Assembly: GCA_949752735.1 (NCBI GenBank)
Contig: OX457037.1
Span: 1,192,001-1,256,000, forward strand
Origin: Lumbricus terrestris
Lineage: Eukaryota; Annelida; Clitellata; Crassiclitellata; Lumbricidae
Reading direction: 5' to 3'
Length of the DNA: 64,000 nt
Below, piece after piece: positions 46,214-57,305 of this stretch. The translations under genes and the position numbers were made by a program. Below the pieces are notes generated by a model. The model saw only the letters and a list, made by a program, of their open reading frames with translations. It searched no databases and was not told the DNA's origin. Positions within the stretch are counted from its first letter, which is position 1. Every line of letters starts with the position of its first letter.

Positions 46214-48217
46214 CTATTGGACAAAACGGTTCAAAACATAAATTATATATTTAGCTATAGCCTATGTCTTTTTCCATATCCATTCTGCCGCTGTCTTCTT
46301 TTTCTGAAACAGATCGAACTGTTTATTATCTACCTACAAAGACTAGTCATGCTGAAAGAAGATTAGCTCAACATTTGAAATGTACAAATTATTCTTCGTA
46401 CGTTTCATCTAATAACACTATGGAAAAATATTTGAAATTTTCAGCATTGCAGCTGATGAAATGGTTTTCCATAATATCATTGCAAAATAAAAAAAGAAGA
46501 AAATAAAACTAAAAGAGGAATAGAAGAAGATAAGTAGGCTAGTAGTACCCATAGTTAGCCCTGAGGCAGCTATAAGTGTGAAGTGCTAACAACTTCATTT
46601 TCTCAGCCTCGGCCTATGAGGTCGGATGGCTAATCCTCTACCTCACCGTCTCATCCTCCCACCGACAGTGTGCGGTCGGTGTACCGATCACAGCTGAGTT
46701 GGTTAGAGAAAAAGGTACAAATGATAAACAGTATTGGTGACAAAGAGGGAATCTTTTTAATAAAAATAACGCAATTAAAATATACATGCATTTGTTAGTT
46801 GATTTGATACAAGGGCAACCGTCCAAGCGTGGGTCAGTGATTCTTTTTTAATTTAATTCTCCCCAGATATGAATTCCATTTCGAAATAATTTATCCCTAT
46901 AAACAAGTGCAGTCTTTCAGTATAAAATATTGCTTCCAAGAATCATTTCTACTCTAGTGAGCAGTAATGTATCCGAATTTAATACCTTATGTTTAGATGC
47001 ACAAATTGCTCATAAGCTTATATCACGAATTGCTACCTCTCTCTAACAATAGCCTACATGCAAAACTTTGTTGTCCTATCATATCTCATATAATAGGTTT
47101 CGTGGCGCGATTCTAGTGGACTACTGCATGAAATGTAGGCTACTTAATTAGGTCCCACATTTCTAATCATCTCATTCTCTTACTGTCAGTGAAATATTTC
47201 CCCTCTTACTATCGCCTTTAGTGTGTTTTTCTTTAAGTTCCGGTTTTGTCATACTAGTGACCTACTCAAATGTGAAATTATCTTCTCGTTTATCATTACC
47301 TCTGTGATGATTAAATATAACTTAATTTCCTTCTATCGTCACCACAACCTTCCTCAGGCTCCTCTATCCATCACACCTCGGGCTTTTCATTATAAACTTA
47401 AGACACTCCTTTTCACGATCTCTTACCCTATCTCAACTGATCCTCCACCCTCCAATTCCCGACCCAGACGACACCCACCTTAGTAGCTGTTCCGCCCCTC
47501 TGATCCTATGGTAACTCGACCCGGACCACCACGGACTACTCTCACGGACAACCCTTCTAACACAACGCATTTGATCCTGATCCTATGGTAACTCGACCCG
47601 GACCACCACGGACTATTCTCACGGACAACCCTTCTAACGCAACGCAGCGCTCGTGAATAAGTTGGTGCCCCACGCTTGGCTTTCGAGTGGCGCTTTAGAA
47701 ATTTCGAGTTTACGATTACGATTTTACGATTACGAAGCTTTTGAGAGTTTTCTAAAGATTTCACAGTCTTAACTAAGCCTGAGTTTGCATCATAGGTCAC
47801 CCCAAAAAAGACAAAATCACTTATCAAACCTAGTAGCCGACCATGACATTTCTACTCCTTCGTTCAGCTAAAGCGGCATGTCCGTGGAAACCGAACATTC
47901 TTGGATTCATTCATTTACTCGGGAATTACACGGCGTCCCTTCCAGAGTCGCTTCCAACACCAGCATGAGCACAATCACATTGTGATCTTCAGTTAAGATA
48001 GATACCGACATTCTCATGAAGGAAACCATGCAAATTGTTTTTTCAACTGCTACTATGACCTCTGTTTAAGTTTTCAGAGAAAGTATTAAATACACAACAG
48101 AAGCAAGTAGGGTATGCAGTGCACTATATAGAGCACAAGCGTCACAACCTGGAATACTGGATTCTGAACACTATCATCAATAATTGAGATGATGAGGAAA
48201 TTAGCCAAAAAACTTAC
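46214..48217. other. Intron of module 1; includes a 75-bp tandem pair
   Basis: At about 47501-47650 two copies of a unit with GATCCTATGGTAACTCGACC and GGACCACCACGGACTA occur in tandem. The minus-strand frame across them (47480-47827) is repeat-driven. A weak LINE-tail-like peptide is near 47380-47440. No gene. Confidence 0.45.
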
Positions 48218-48532
48218 GAACGACGAGTAACTTTGCTCCTGTTTTGTTCGGATTGTTTTCACATTGTCCGATGTACAATCCAGCCGTTGATATCGGACTC
48301 CCAGATGTTGTCGCGCTCTTGATAATAAGACCGGTCTGGTTAACGTCGTAGAGACCAGACACCGATTGATCCCTAGCACCCCCGTAGGTGACGATCGGGT
48401 AATCGCCGATCTCATCGGTTGTTGGAGTAACCTTCCATGATACATTTTGAGGATCCACGTACAGGTTCATCACTGTATTCGGCTGTCCCTCTCTCACGGC
48501 TATATTCCTCAAATTCTGTACACACTGAGGAC
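48218..48532 (-). CDS. Ig-like domain exon, Ig-2 type (module 1)
   Basis: This exon encodes 105 residues. An early Cys lies in GPQCVQNL, the core Trp in PQNVSWKV, and the closing motif is AGLYIGQC, the usual S/AGxYxC end of an Ig domain. One potential N-glycosylation site (NVS) touches the Trp strand and another is in DVNQTG. The exon ends with the conserved AKLLVVR before a GTAAGT donor. It is closest to the module 2 copy at 38911-39225; both begin GPQCVQNLRNIAVREGQPNT, unlike modules 3 and 4. Confidence 0.88.
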
Positions 48533-50242
48533 CTAGAAAACAATGACTTCTATTCTCATCAATGTTCTTCATATTTTCCAATTTTACACGATTTTTACTT
48601 AGACACACTCCTATTTTTGCTAATGGAGTACTTTCATTTAATATCAACGACAACTCATATCGCGCCGTATACATAGCGGCCATACCACAACAAAGGCGCC
48701 TCATTTAAGTCTAAGCATAATATTATGAAAACAGCATAATTGAAAAAAGAACTGGCATAGTCGTCTTTGCTGAAAATTTCAATAACCTAAAAATATAATT
48801 TTAAAGATTGAGAAGTGGTTTGAGTAGGAAACTTCTAAAGACCACACAGCCGTAAAGAAGCCAATGATAAAATTAATTGCACGGGTCCGAAAAAGGAAAC
48901 TCAAGTTTCTGATCAATGTATCACACAGTCTGTGATCATAATTATGTTCCTCGTTTGTTTTCGTTGTGTGATTGCAACACACGTTTAATAACCATTTCAA
49001 TGAACTGCGCTCAAAATTAATGACCTTGCGACTTTTGGAAAAAATTAACATTCGAAATGTGCGAGAATTAAAATTAGGTATGACGATTGTCACCATAATC
49101 AATCAATAAATCCGACTTTATATAGCGTACCTTTAAGGTAAATACTAAAGGCGCTCCCGGCCGAGATCCAGTGGCGGCGCTAGGATTTCAGTTTTTGGGG
49201 AAGCTGAAGGAAATTTTACATTTGCGTCCGCCAAAATTTCCGACGACCTTTTTAGTCATCCGGTCTAAAATCGTGGAATTTCAATATAAAAAGCACCGGA
49301 TGGCCTTCTTTAGGGGGCTTAGCCTTTTGTAGGGGCCTAACCCCCAGCGCCGCTGTAACGAAATAGAGTAGGCCTATCCCCGTGTTAATCGTATCCCCCC
49401 AAATTAAGAAAAGTCGAAAAAGTCACTTCCGCGTGAATTTATTTTTGCAAATTAATTTTTATCTGCTTTTTTAACAATGACACTAACAGGTATGTTTTTT
49501 CATACTAGATAATTTGTTTTGCTTTGGTTTTAGAGCACTTAGAACATTTAAAACATTTAGGCTAAGAACAGTCAGAGTCACTAAATAAATTCGAGTTGCC
49601 TTTCTCTGAACATTGCCTATAGGATACTTAAAACAATTAGAGTCACTATAAATTTTGGTAGAGCATAAAATTTTCAATTATACGGATTTTTCAAAAATGG
49701 ATATAGAATGGTTTATTCCTCCGAATAGTCTAGGCTGGCTAATTCCATCCGGGGGATAGATTAATTCATCCCCCTGGATAGCTTTCAGGGGATATTCTAT
49801 TTCGTGACATCGCCACTGTCAAGATCAAGCGGTAAAAGCAGTCTTCAACGGTTTGTGAAATTGAGAACAGTTTGAAAGGTGTCGAACAGTCAAGGGAAGC
49901 CCATTCCTGGTTGTTGGACCAACCAAAGAGAACGAACGGCTCTGCATTGTTGCAGAACGAGTGAAAGGAACCATTTAGTCACCATGGACAGCAGATCGCA
50001 GTGCGCGGCGGCCTATGCAAGTGGATAGGAAGGGGAGGCAAAGCTCAAACAGATAAGAAGGTGCCCAGCCTGATAAGCATCACCACACCCAAGATGCAAT
50101 CCTAAATGAGATGCGCTGCTGGGAAAGGAAGCCAGTGCAAGACCTCGTGCATATAATATATTGGGATGTACATTGTACATGCATGCATAATTAGCTATCA
50201 GCTATCTTTAATGGTAACTTCGATTGCTGTATTTTTACTCAC
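48533..50242. other. Intron with a MITE and dispersed repeats
   Basis: A probable hAT-like MITE lies at 49172-49354 (CAGTGGCGGCGCTAGG and CAGCGGCGCTGGGGG ends, no clear duplication). A repeat at about 49870-50165 shares the GGAAGCCAGTG... motif with 18745. No exon was recognised. Confidence 0.45.
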
Positions 50243-50419
50243 TGGTCACAGTTGACACCAGAGTCGACCAGGTCGTGGCAGTCGTTGGTTGTTGAGTGGT
50301 AGTCGTCGTCTTTTGCTCGGTCGCAGTTGTAGTTGGTCTAGTCGTCGTTTTTATCTCAGTTGTCAGTTTCACTGTAGTTGTTGTAACTGTCGTTGTTTGC
50401 ATCGTAGTCAGACCGCAAA
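50243..50419 (-). CDS. Short Thr-rich (mucin-like) exon
   Basis: This 177-nt exon encodes 59 residues, dominated by Thr with scattered Pro, Lys and Gln and no tight tandem repeat. It begins with Cys-Gly-Leu-Thr-Thr, comparable with the Cys-Pro-Ile-Thr-Thr opening of the four giant mucin exons, and has the same phase (acceptor TTCTTCAG, donor GTGAGT). It looks like the unexpanded form of the mucin exon, so it may show the ancestral size before repeat growth. Confidence 0.75.
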
Positions 50420-50935
50420 CTGAAGAAATATTTCATAATTTAATCTGAGCACGTTCATTCTGACTGTGACTTAAACTGAGAAGCGTTTTCCGACCGAAGA
50501 AGAAGATTTTTAAAAGACTTTTAGGCCTAAATGTTATTGCGTAAGAAAAACGTAGACACGCCACAGTTTTTTTATGTGACGAGAATTTGAAGCTACATTG
50601 AAAACCAGGTGTGAAGTATTTTGATTTTATAGTAACAGTCATATAAATAATCCTTGCTTTGTTTATATTTTTTATGGGGTTATGAATGTTACAGGACTTT
50701 TTTATGATACCGTTCTGAAATCAACATAATTTAGTTATAGGTCCTATTGCAATGGCGTCAGCGTTAATTCAAAATGAAACTTTCATTATTTATTGTTAAA
50801 GCTGACATTAGTGCAACTCCTTAGCCATATTATACAATAATCTTATACATTCCAATTCCGATAGCAATAAGCAATCAGTTTCTAAGTTTACTTCATTTGC
50901 GCAGATGTTAAAGAATATTATTCTGTAACACTCAC
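50420..50935. other. Intron; nothing recognised
   Basis: AT-rich intron between the divergent Ig-1 exon and the short Thr-rich exon. No repeat or RNA gene is seen. Confidence 0.45.
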
Positions 50936-51253
50936 AGGGTGAAGTGCAGGATGCGGAAAACGCCGGAGCATTTTTTGCGACGTATGCGAACTGATTGCTT
51001 GCGTTGGCAAATGTAACGGTGCATTGGTAGTCAGCTGCATCGTAAGCATCAACTATGATGAATGATGTCGATACGTAATACCCTTTTTGCAACGTCCTCG
51101 TAGGAGTAGGATCGTCTTTGACGGTTTTGTTATTTGATTTCCAGATCATCTTTGCATTTATCTGCTGGTAAGCACTGTCGGCATACGTGAGGCTGCAGGT
51201 TAGATTCATTTTGGCAGAATTGCTCAGTGTGCAGTTGCACGTTGGTGGTCCCT
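50936..51253 (-). CDS. Ig-like domain exon, Ig-1 type, divergent (most 5' exon seen)
   Basis: This 318-nt exon encodes 106 residues. It opens with a CNC pair, then the first Ig cysteine (LTCSLTYAD), the core Trp (MIWKSNN) and the closing motif DAADYQC, followed by the family tail NAPAFSASC. The acceptor is TTCCACAG and the donor GTGAGT. It is clearly homologous to the other Ig-1 exons but the most divergent of the five, and it is followed by a short rather than a giant Thr-rich exon. Upstream lie an ATT microsatellite and the polymerase-bearing element, so any leader exon lies beyond element 2 or has been lost. Confidence 0.85.
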
Positions 51254-51274
51254 CTGTGGAAGACAATAATATAA

Positions 51275-51303
51275 ACAGGAAATAATGAAAACAATAATAA
51301 TAA

Positions 51304-51346
<43 letters not shown>

Positions 51347-51508
51347 CATTATTATTATAATTTAATTATATAATAATTATTATAATTATAATTATTATTA
51401 TTGTAATAATAATAATTATTATTATATTATTATTTTAAAAAATTATTATTATTATTATTATTATTATTATGACAGCCGTTTATTATTGAATCAACAATTC
51501 AATAAAAA

Positions 51509-51544
<36 letters not shown>

Positions 51545-51563
51545 TTTATTATCATTATTATTA

Positions 51564-51594
<31 letters not shown>

Positions 51595-51615
51595 TTTATT
51601 TTATTTTATTTTTTT
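51275..51615. repeat. ATT/AAT microsatellite
   Basis: Long (AAT)n and (ATT)n runs in opposed orientation, able to fold back on each other, lie between the first visible Ig exon and element 2. Confidence 0.85.
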
Positions 51616-51745
51616 AAAAATTTTTGCCCCGAGGTATACAGGATCCCTCAGGGACTTCGCTACCGCCTAATATAAAATCACAGTCTGGAACGGCCCTATT
51701 CATATTCCGTGTTCTGATCGGCGAAAGTGCCCCTGAAGGCAACTG

Positions 51746-51979
51746 AGTAGTAAATGTATGGCTGACTAAAAACATCAAAGGGCCCGAAAGTTGGAACATC
51801 AAAGGGTCCGGAGTTGAAACATCAAAGGCCGAAAGTTGAAACATCAAAGGCCGAAAGTTGGAACACTAATGCTTGTATGACTCATCGATAATTGGCTGAC
51901 ATCATCAGCGCGTGCTACAGTCGCCACCCACAAATGGGTGGAGGGCCCAGTGTTTTATGAATCGACAAACTTGGCTCAT
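51746..51979. repeat. Element 2 left terminal inverted repeat
   Basis: About 234 bp match the inverted right end with few differences. Inside, the unit AACATCAAAGGNCCGAAAGTTG recurs four times. A 100-bp direct duplication follows (51951-52050 and 52051-52146). Confidence 0.88.
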
Positions 51980-52526
51980 ATGGGAGACCCCCACCCCCAA
52001 CCCCACGCATGCTTCGTCAGCTGATTATCACCATCGGCTGCAGCAGCCCGTGTTTTATGAATCGACAAACTTGACTCATATGGGAGACCCCCACCCCCAA
52101 CCCCACGCATGCTTCGTCAGCTGATTATCACCATCGGAGGCAGCAGCAGCCACAGACGATGCTTAGTCATGGGTATTTTCCCCTAGCGATGCCATTGCGA
52201 CATGCAACAGTAAGAATTGTGCAACACACATATGCAGACAGTAAAGCAGGCTTACTTAGACGGCCAACCACATTGACAGCCCAACACAGATGACTATTCT
52301 TAAACCGCTATCTTAGGGAATACCGACGATCGACCGTATAAGCTTGAAAACCACGCAGCTCGGGTTTTTACGCCTATTGCACCACACATTGAAATTCGCA
52401 AACACCCAGACAGACACGCAAACACACTTTTAAGAGTATAAACACGTATACTATTGCGCCATCAGATTGCAATCTACGGCCACACGGCTATAAAAAGATG
52501 AGTCCAAACAGCGCTTAATCACATGA

Positions 52527-52762
52527 TTTCGCCAGCATCAGACGGTGCCAACTTCAACCTCGCGGGGAACGACTTCTACACGAGCTTTCGCCAGCATCAG
52601 ACGGTGACAACTTCAACCTCGCGGGGAACGACTTCTACACGAGCTTTCGCCAGCATCAGACGGGTCCATCTTCAACCTCGCGGGGAACAACTTCTACACG
52701 AGCTTTCCAGAATATCAGCCATTACTACCTTCAACCTCGCTGGTCCAGCTTCTACGCACGCT
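52527..52762. repeat. Four 59-bp tandem repeats upstream of the polymerase start
   Basis: Units contain CGCCAGCATCAGACGGTG and CTTCAACCTCGCGGGGAACG, the last copy being diverged. Since 59 is not a multiple of three and the array is only about 65 bp before the first coding exon, it is more likely 5' UTR or promoter than coding. Confidence 0.75.
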
Positions 52763-52826
52763 TTCTACAACATCACGTCGGAATCAGACTTCAAGAAATC
52801 TGGCGATTTGATCGTTTACTGCAACT

Positions 52827-55800
52827 ATGGAGACGAGTTAGTATACTACAGCTCTTTACATAACTTCTAATCACTCTTATTTAGATTAAATCTTGCACGG
52901 CCTTGGGAGATTTATAATCTATACTCTTAATGCACTTTGAAATAACATGCAGGGTTCGAATAATCAAGATATTGTAGAATATTAGACGTACACTTTAAAC
53001 ACACGCTACATTTATCTTATATTTATTTTTAGTAGTTTATAAACTTCGAGCAGAGATCTCTCAACTAAAAAAGACTGAGGCGGAACTTGCTGCCAGAATA
53101 CGTGAACTGAGTATGAATCTTTTATATTATTTTTCATTGCTTTTTAAAATCATAGCTTCATAACAGTTTGGATAAAAGTAGGGGAAGTAGGGGCAAGACG
53201 GACCCCGTAACGGATTTTTGGTTTTGAGACACCATAAACGTGCTTGACGGGCACAAATTTTTTGGCCACTCGCAGCTCATACAGTACCATAGCTAAGGGC
53301 AACACAAATTTAATTGCATCCCTTTTTGATAATAAGATTTTTAAAATTTAAAAATGTAGTCGTAATGGTCCGTCTTGCCCCACTATGGGGCAAGATGGAC
53401 CAATCTAATAAATCATGCTCCACGCATTAGTCTTTCATCATAGCATGTTCTGATCACATGCAGAATACTATTTTATGCATAAATGTGATCGTCTATAATG
53501 TAAAACAGTGAGAATAACACAGAAGTTACATTGGACTAGATTTTTCAATTTTAGGTGATTTTAGTGGTCCATCTTGCCCCCATGGTGGAACAAGGTAGAC
53601 CACTGCAATCATGACTTTCGCGTTAATTGTCATTATTATTGTATCCAACAATTATTGTTATAGTAATAATCACATAATAATTAATTAACATGTGAAATCG
53701 GAGGAAAAAATTCGAGCCATAGGAAAAATTCACACAAACGGGGCAAGATGGATCACAAGATCCGTCTTGCCCCGTCGGTGACTGATCCAACTCGCCCCCA
53801 TGCGTAAGGTATAAACTTTTCACCAATTAAAAATTTGATCTACTGGGTATCCTGCCAATACCGAATTCGTTAATACGGCAGAAAAGGGTGTTTAACGAAA
53901 TATACTTGCATCAAAAGCCTGTGACAATGTGCAATTGAATACTTAGCAAAAAACTGTTTCTTGAAAATAGGATCGAACAGGTCGAAAATCAACTTTTCAT
54001 CATAAAAAACGAAAAAATGTCGTTTCGGTCGCTTATTTTGGTCAAATCACCAAAGCTCCAACAGTGTTACAATAATTAAAGTTCATTCGATAGGTGGCGA
54101 CATCATATATACCTTATATTGACGGGATCCATCATGCCCCAAGGGTCCATCTCGCCCCTACTTCCCCTAATAATTTTTTTCTTTAAAAATATATGCCATT
54201 TTAATTATTATATTATAAAACTTTATAGCGAATCTTATTTTTATATTATAGAAAGACTGCGCGACCTTAATGAAACAGATGAACATCACACCGTTAAGCG
54301 AACAAGTTAGTGGTACTACATATATTGCAAACTCATAAAAGCTTTTTCTTTTACACATGATAGTACTTTGATCAATGCAACTGTGAAAGAACTCAACAGT
54401 ATTGTGTGAAGCTACTCAAACAGACTTTATACATACTGACGGCTTTTGCATATGGCAAAGCATAGCCCTATGACAATGTGATAGCCTGCGAATTAGCGAA
54501 TTCTAATGAAATTGTGATGCTAACCGCGAGGTGTTATGTTAATACTATAATATTTTCTGTGTGGTGTTTCTTTTAAAACTTTAATATATGTATAATTTTC
54601 TCTCTTACAGAAACTAAGCAATGCAATGATGTGGAACAGATAGATCCGAATCCGGAGCGATTAGAATTTCCAGCAGCTTCCTCTTCAGCAGCAACAAATT
54701 CGGCTTCAGCAAGTAAGTACATAGGAACCTTTATTCACGCCCACACGAATCATTTTACACATTTCTGTTTTTACAGCATTTAATAAGATTATTATATTAT
54801 TACCCGCGACAACTTCTACGAATAATATTTTTTCACCTCGTCTTTAATGTCTTCTGACCTATTTTTAAAAATTTCTTATAATATTGCAGCTGCCATGTTG
54901 GACGCAGAAGATACAGCCTTGATGAGAGCTGCAGAAGAGGCTGAACTAGCCGAACTTTGGGGGCCTATGAGCGATCAGGAACTGTTGGGATATGTGCTGC
55001 AAATAGAGGCAGATGAAGCAAGAAAGAAAGAATCAAGAAAACAGGAACGGGGAAAAATGCCAGGTAATGCTCTTAGCCATTTATACATTTTGAAACGCAG
55101 TATTTTAAAAAATTGTTTCTTGTAATTGTCAAAAATTTAAATAGTGATTGACTTGCATCAATAAATGAAACTTTTGATTTGTATATTTTTAGCGAAAAGA
55201 CGAATTGCATCGCTTGACGAAAACCCGAAGCTTAAGGAAAAGAAATTCAGTAAGTGAATTTTAATTTATCTCACAATCGGTAGAACTTTCAAAAATATAT
55301 GCATGCTTTTTTTTAAATTATAACAATTTATGCATAATATTAATTGTTTTTCTTTTAATTCTTGCAGAGTCTGATGGCTCGGGCATCATTACTTTCAAGG
55401 AATCGGCTGGCGAAGGAACAACAAGAGACAATCAGTTCGCGCCGTCGCGTAAGTTACTCTCTTCATTTTCGGCAGTCATACTCGACATTTACAAAAATCT
55501 ATCTTTATTGAATTTAATAGTTGTGATACGCGCAATCAAACGCACACAAACTGTTAGGCCTTACTCTCTAACCAAATACAAATTTTTATTATATTGCGTG
55601 TGACTTGAAATTTTTTCGAAAGTAGTGTACGACAGAGGTATCAAAATCAGAATTAAGTAGTTGTTATAGTGCTCATCTTAGACAAATTTTTTTTTCTAGG
55701 ATATCCCACTTCGATATGTCTACATAAATTTCTGTATATTGCAGATCTGAAAACCCCGCGAGAAGGGGCCCCAGCGGCGGCGGCGGCGGCGACGGGTGCG

Positions 55801-55885
55801 GTGACGAACAATGCCGGCGGCAGCAGCGCGGCGGCGGCTAGCAGCATCGACATGGCGGCAGCGCCGACAGAACCCGGAACTTCGA
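52827..55885 (+). CDS. Element 2 polymerase exons 1-8 (N-terminal region)
   Basis: Exon 1 is 10 nt (ATGGAGACGA before GTTAGT). Exon 2 is a coiled coil (AEISQLKKTEAELAARIREL). Exon 5 has an acidic helical segment (WGPMSDQELLGYVLQIEADE) comparable with exon 2 of element 1. Exon 8 is Ala/Thr/Gly-rich and GC-rich (55745-55885), unlike its neighbours. Each internal exon is a multiple of three, so alternative skipping would keep frame. These borders rest on splice consensus and phase continuity. Confidence 0.7.
53181..54167. mobile_element. TA-flanked MITE in intron 2 of the polymerase gene
   Basis: 987 bp begin GGGGAAGTAGGGGCAAGACG and end with the matching inverted sequence, with TA on both sides. 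The TGGGGCAAGATGGACC motif recurs inside in both orientations. Tc1/mariner-like and non-coding. Confidence 0.78.
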
Positions 55886-56037
55886 GTAAGTGTCTTACTT
55901 TTGCACTCATCTTACACACACACACACGCACGCACGCACACACACACACAACGCAATTTATGTTTGTAGCCTTTTATATCCAGCCTTCATACGCATTGTA
56001 TTGTTTGAAATTAATACAATTTTCTGTGTGTCTGTAG

Positions 56038-56344
56038 GTCGATGTGACTCTTGTCATGCATACAAGACGACGAACTTGGTGAATGGGCTTTGTCAAACCT
56101 GTCTGCAGCGCCAAGAATGCATACGATGCAAATGTCGGAGGGCCTCACGCTTCTTCCGTGCTGGACAAGATGTGTGCGTTACATGCATCAAGAAAGAGAG
56201 GAACCCAGGGCTACGTACTTCCGCACAGAATGCCTTTATGGACATCTCCTTTCCAACTCCGGACACCGCAGATATCCATGCCATGTTGGTGGGAGATGCT
56301 CAACAGATGATCAATGCTTTGGAGGACACAGTCAGAGATGAAGG
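56038..56344 (+). CDS. Element 2 polymerase exon 9 (Cys-rich zinc module)
   Basis: Spliced in phase 1 and out in phase 2, like element 1 exon 4. Cysteine pairs CDSC, CQTC, CIRC and CVTC are followed by RNPGLRTSAQNAF and an acidic helix. Spacing between pairs is conserved with element 1 while other residues differ, which suggests the module was under selection for metal binding. Confidence 0.83.
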
Positions 56345-56634
56345 GTGAGTTTGCATTATACACAAATTTTAATATTTTATTTGTAAGTAGAGAATTGACA
56401 ATTCGCACTTGTTTGGAATTAGTAGAATTTTCTCTCCAAAATTATGCTGGTACATTTGTAATATAGACACTGTCTTAAACAAATTCTTGCAAACTTGTCC
56501 AATTCTTCTTTCCACACGCGAACCGTAATTTTTGATCTTGCTGACATTTACACTTTCCCTCTATAAATTTCAAACTATATGCAATATGAGCATTATATTC
56601 AGAAAATTAATAAACTTCTGCAATGATTCTTTAG

Positions 56635-56750
56635 GCCGGTGAAATGGTATGTGGCCGTAGATGTCGAATTTCAACGAGAGTGCTCCGAAGGCGAAAGTAG
56701 AACTACAGCCTACTTCAAGTCCGTACCAGCTACACTGCTTCAGTATATAC
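56635..56750 (+). CDS. Element 2 polymerase last exon, first fragment
   Basis: Begins with PVKWYVAVDVEFQRE, matching the start of element 1 exon 5, and continues to about FKSVPATLLQY before the SINE breaks it. Confidence 0.78.
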
Positions 56751-57113
56751 GGGGGGTCCCGTAGCTCAGTGGTGAGAGCGCTGGTCGTTAAACTGAGAGT
56801 CAGCCGCGCGGACCCGGGTTCAAGCCTCACACGGGGCAAAAATTTATTTGAATTTTCTGTTAGCTGCCATTGGCGCTTTGCTGTTGTGTTGCTTGACTCG
56901 GGTTCTGCTAAAAAATAAAGATAGCCCCTCCCACTCCTGGCTTGGCCGAAACAGGAGTGATCCAGTACTTAGGCCATTTAGTTAAGTTACCGAACCTGTT
57001 GTAGCCGAACTGCGTGTCGTGCGAAGCAGGCCGTATTTCGTATAACTTGTACATGTAATCGTTCTGCGGTTTGTCAGATTGAATGTCAATAAACGAAGAT
57101 TATTATTATTATT
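56751..57113 (+). mobile_element. tRNA-derived SINE inserted in the polymerase exon
   Basis: The head GTCCCGTAGCTCAGTGGTGA and GGGTTCAAGCC carry good A-box and B-box motifs. The tail is about 270 bp ending in TCAATAAACGAAGATT and (ATT)n. A truncated minus copy is at 35927-36190. A target duplication is not clear. Confidence 0.75.
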
Positions 57114-57305
57114 CATCCATCGCAGATATCAACTCAAGTGCAAGACGCCATCCAAAGAATTGACGAATTGGTAGATACTTTCGCAACTCAAAATTCGGGG
57201 TGGGTGGTTAGCAGCGTGGTCAATTTTAAATTGGCTAATGCCATATACGATCCAATTGGAGCATCTAGCTATATTCCGACCCCACGACATTTGGTTGGGA
57301 AACAT
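57114..57305 (+). CDS. Element 2 polymerase last exon, second fragment
   Basis: About 60 codons in frame with VQDAIQRIDELVDTFA and YDPIGASSYIPTPRHL, aligning with the corresponding part of element 1 exon 5. It ends exactly at the target site of the TIR element. Confidence 0.75.

Larger units (their letters stand above)
594..51253 (-). other. Span of a modular Ig-like/mucin-like gene (14 exons visible, both ends outside)
   Basis: Fourteen minus-strand exons with GT/AG borders alternate Ig-like domains and Thr/Pro-rich repeats. Listed 5' to 3': 51253-50936, 50419-50243, 48532-48218, 46213-45899, 45056-41427, 39225-38911, 22775-22461, 21934-19229, 16508-16200, 13981-13658, 12451-10502, 7260-6952, 5303-4980, 2801-594. 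All are divisible by three, and each begins after one base of a split codon, so any exon or module can be added or lost without changing frame. Four (Ig-2, Ig-1, mucin) modules follow a half module. The predicted product would be a long, heavily O-glycosylated extracellular or secreted protein with Ig knobs on stiff mucin rods. No signal peptide or transmembrane exon is visible, so location is inferred. A series of separate tandem genes cannot be excluded, because no start or terminal exon was recognised between modules. Confidence 0.72.

Noticed and set aside
52523..52870. A 115-codon gene upstream of the polymerase
   Set aside because: It crosses a 59-bp repeat that shifts frame at each unit and shows no domain; the ATG at 52827 in another frame fits the conserved first exon.
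56752..56830. A functional tRNA gene
   Set aside because: A- and B-box motifs are good, but the anticodon arm and acceptor pairing are poor and the sequence continues into a SINE body found again at 35927-36190.
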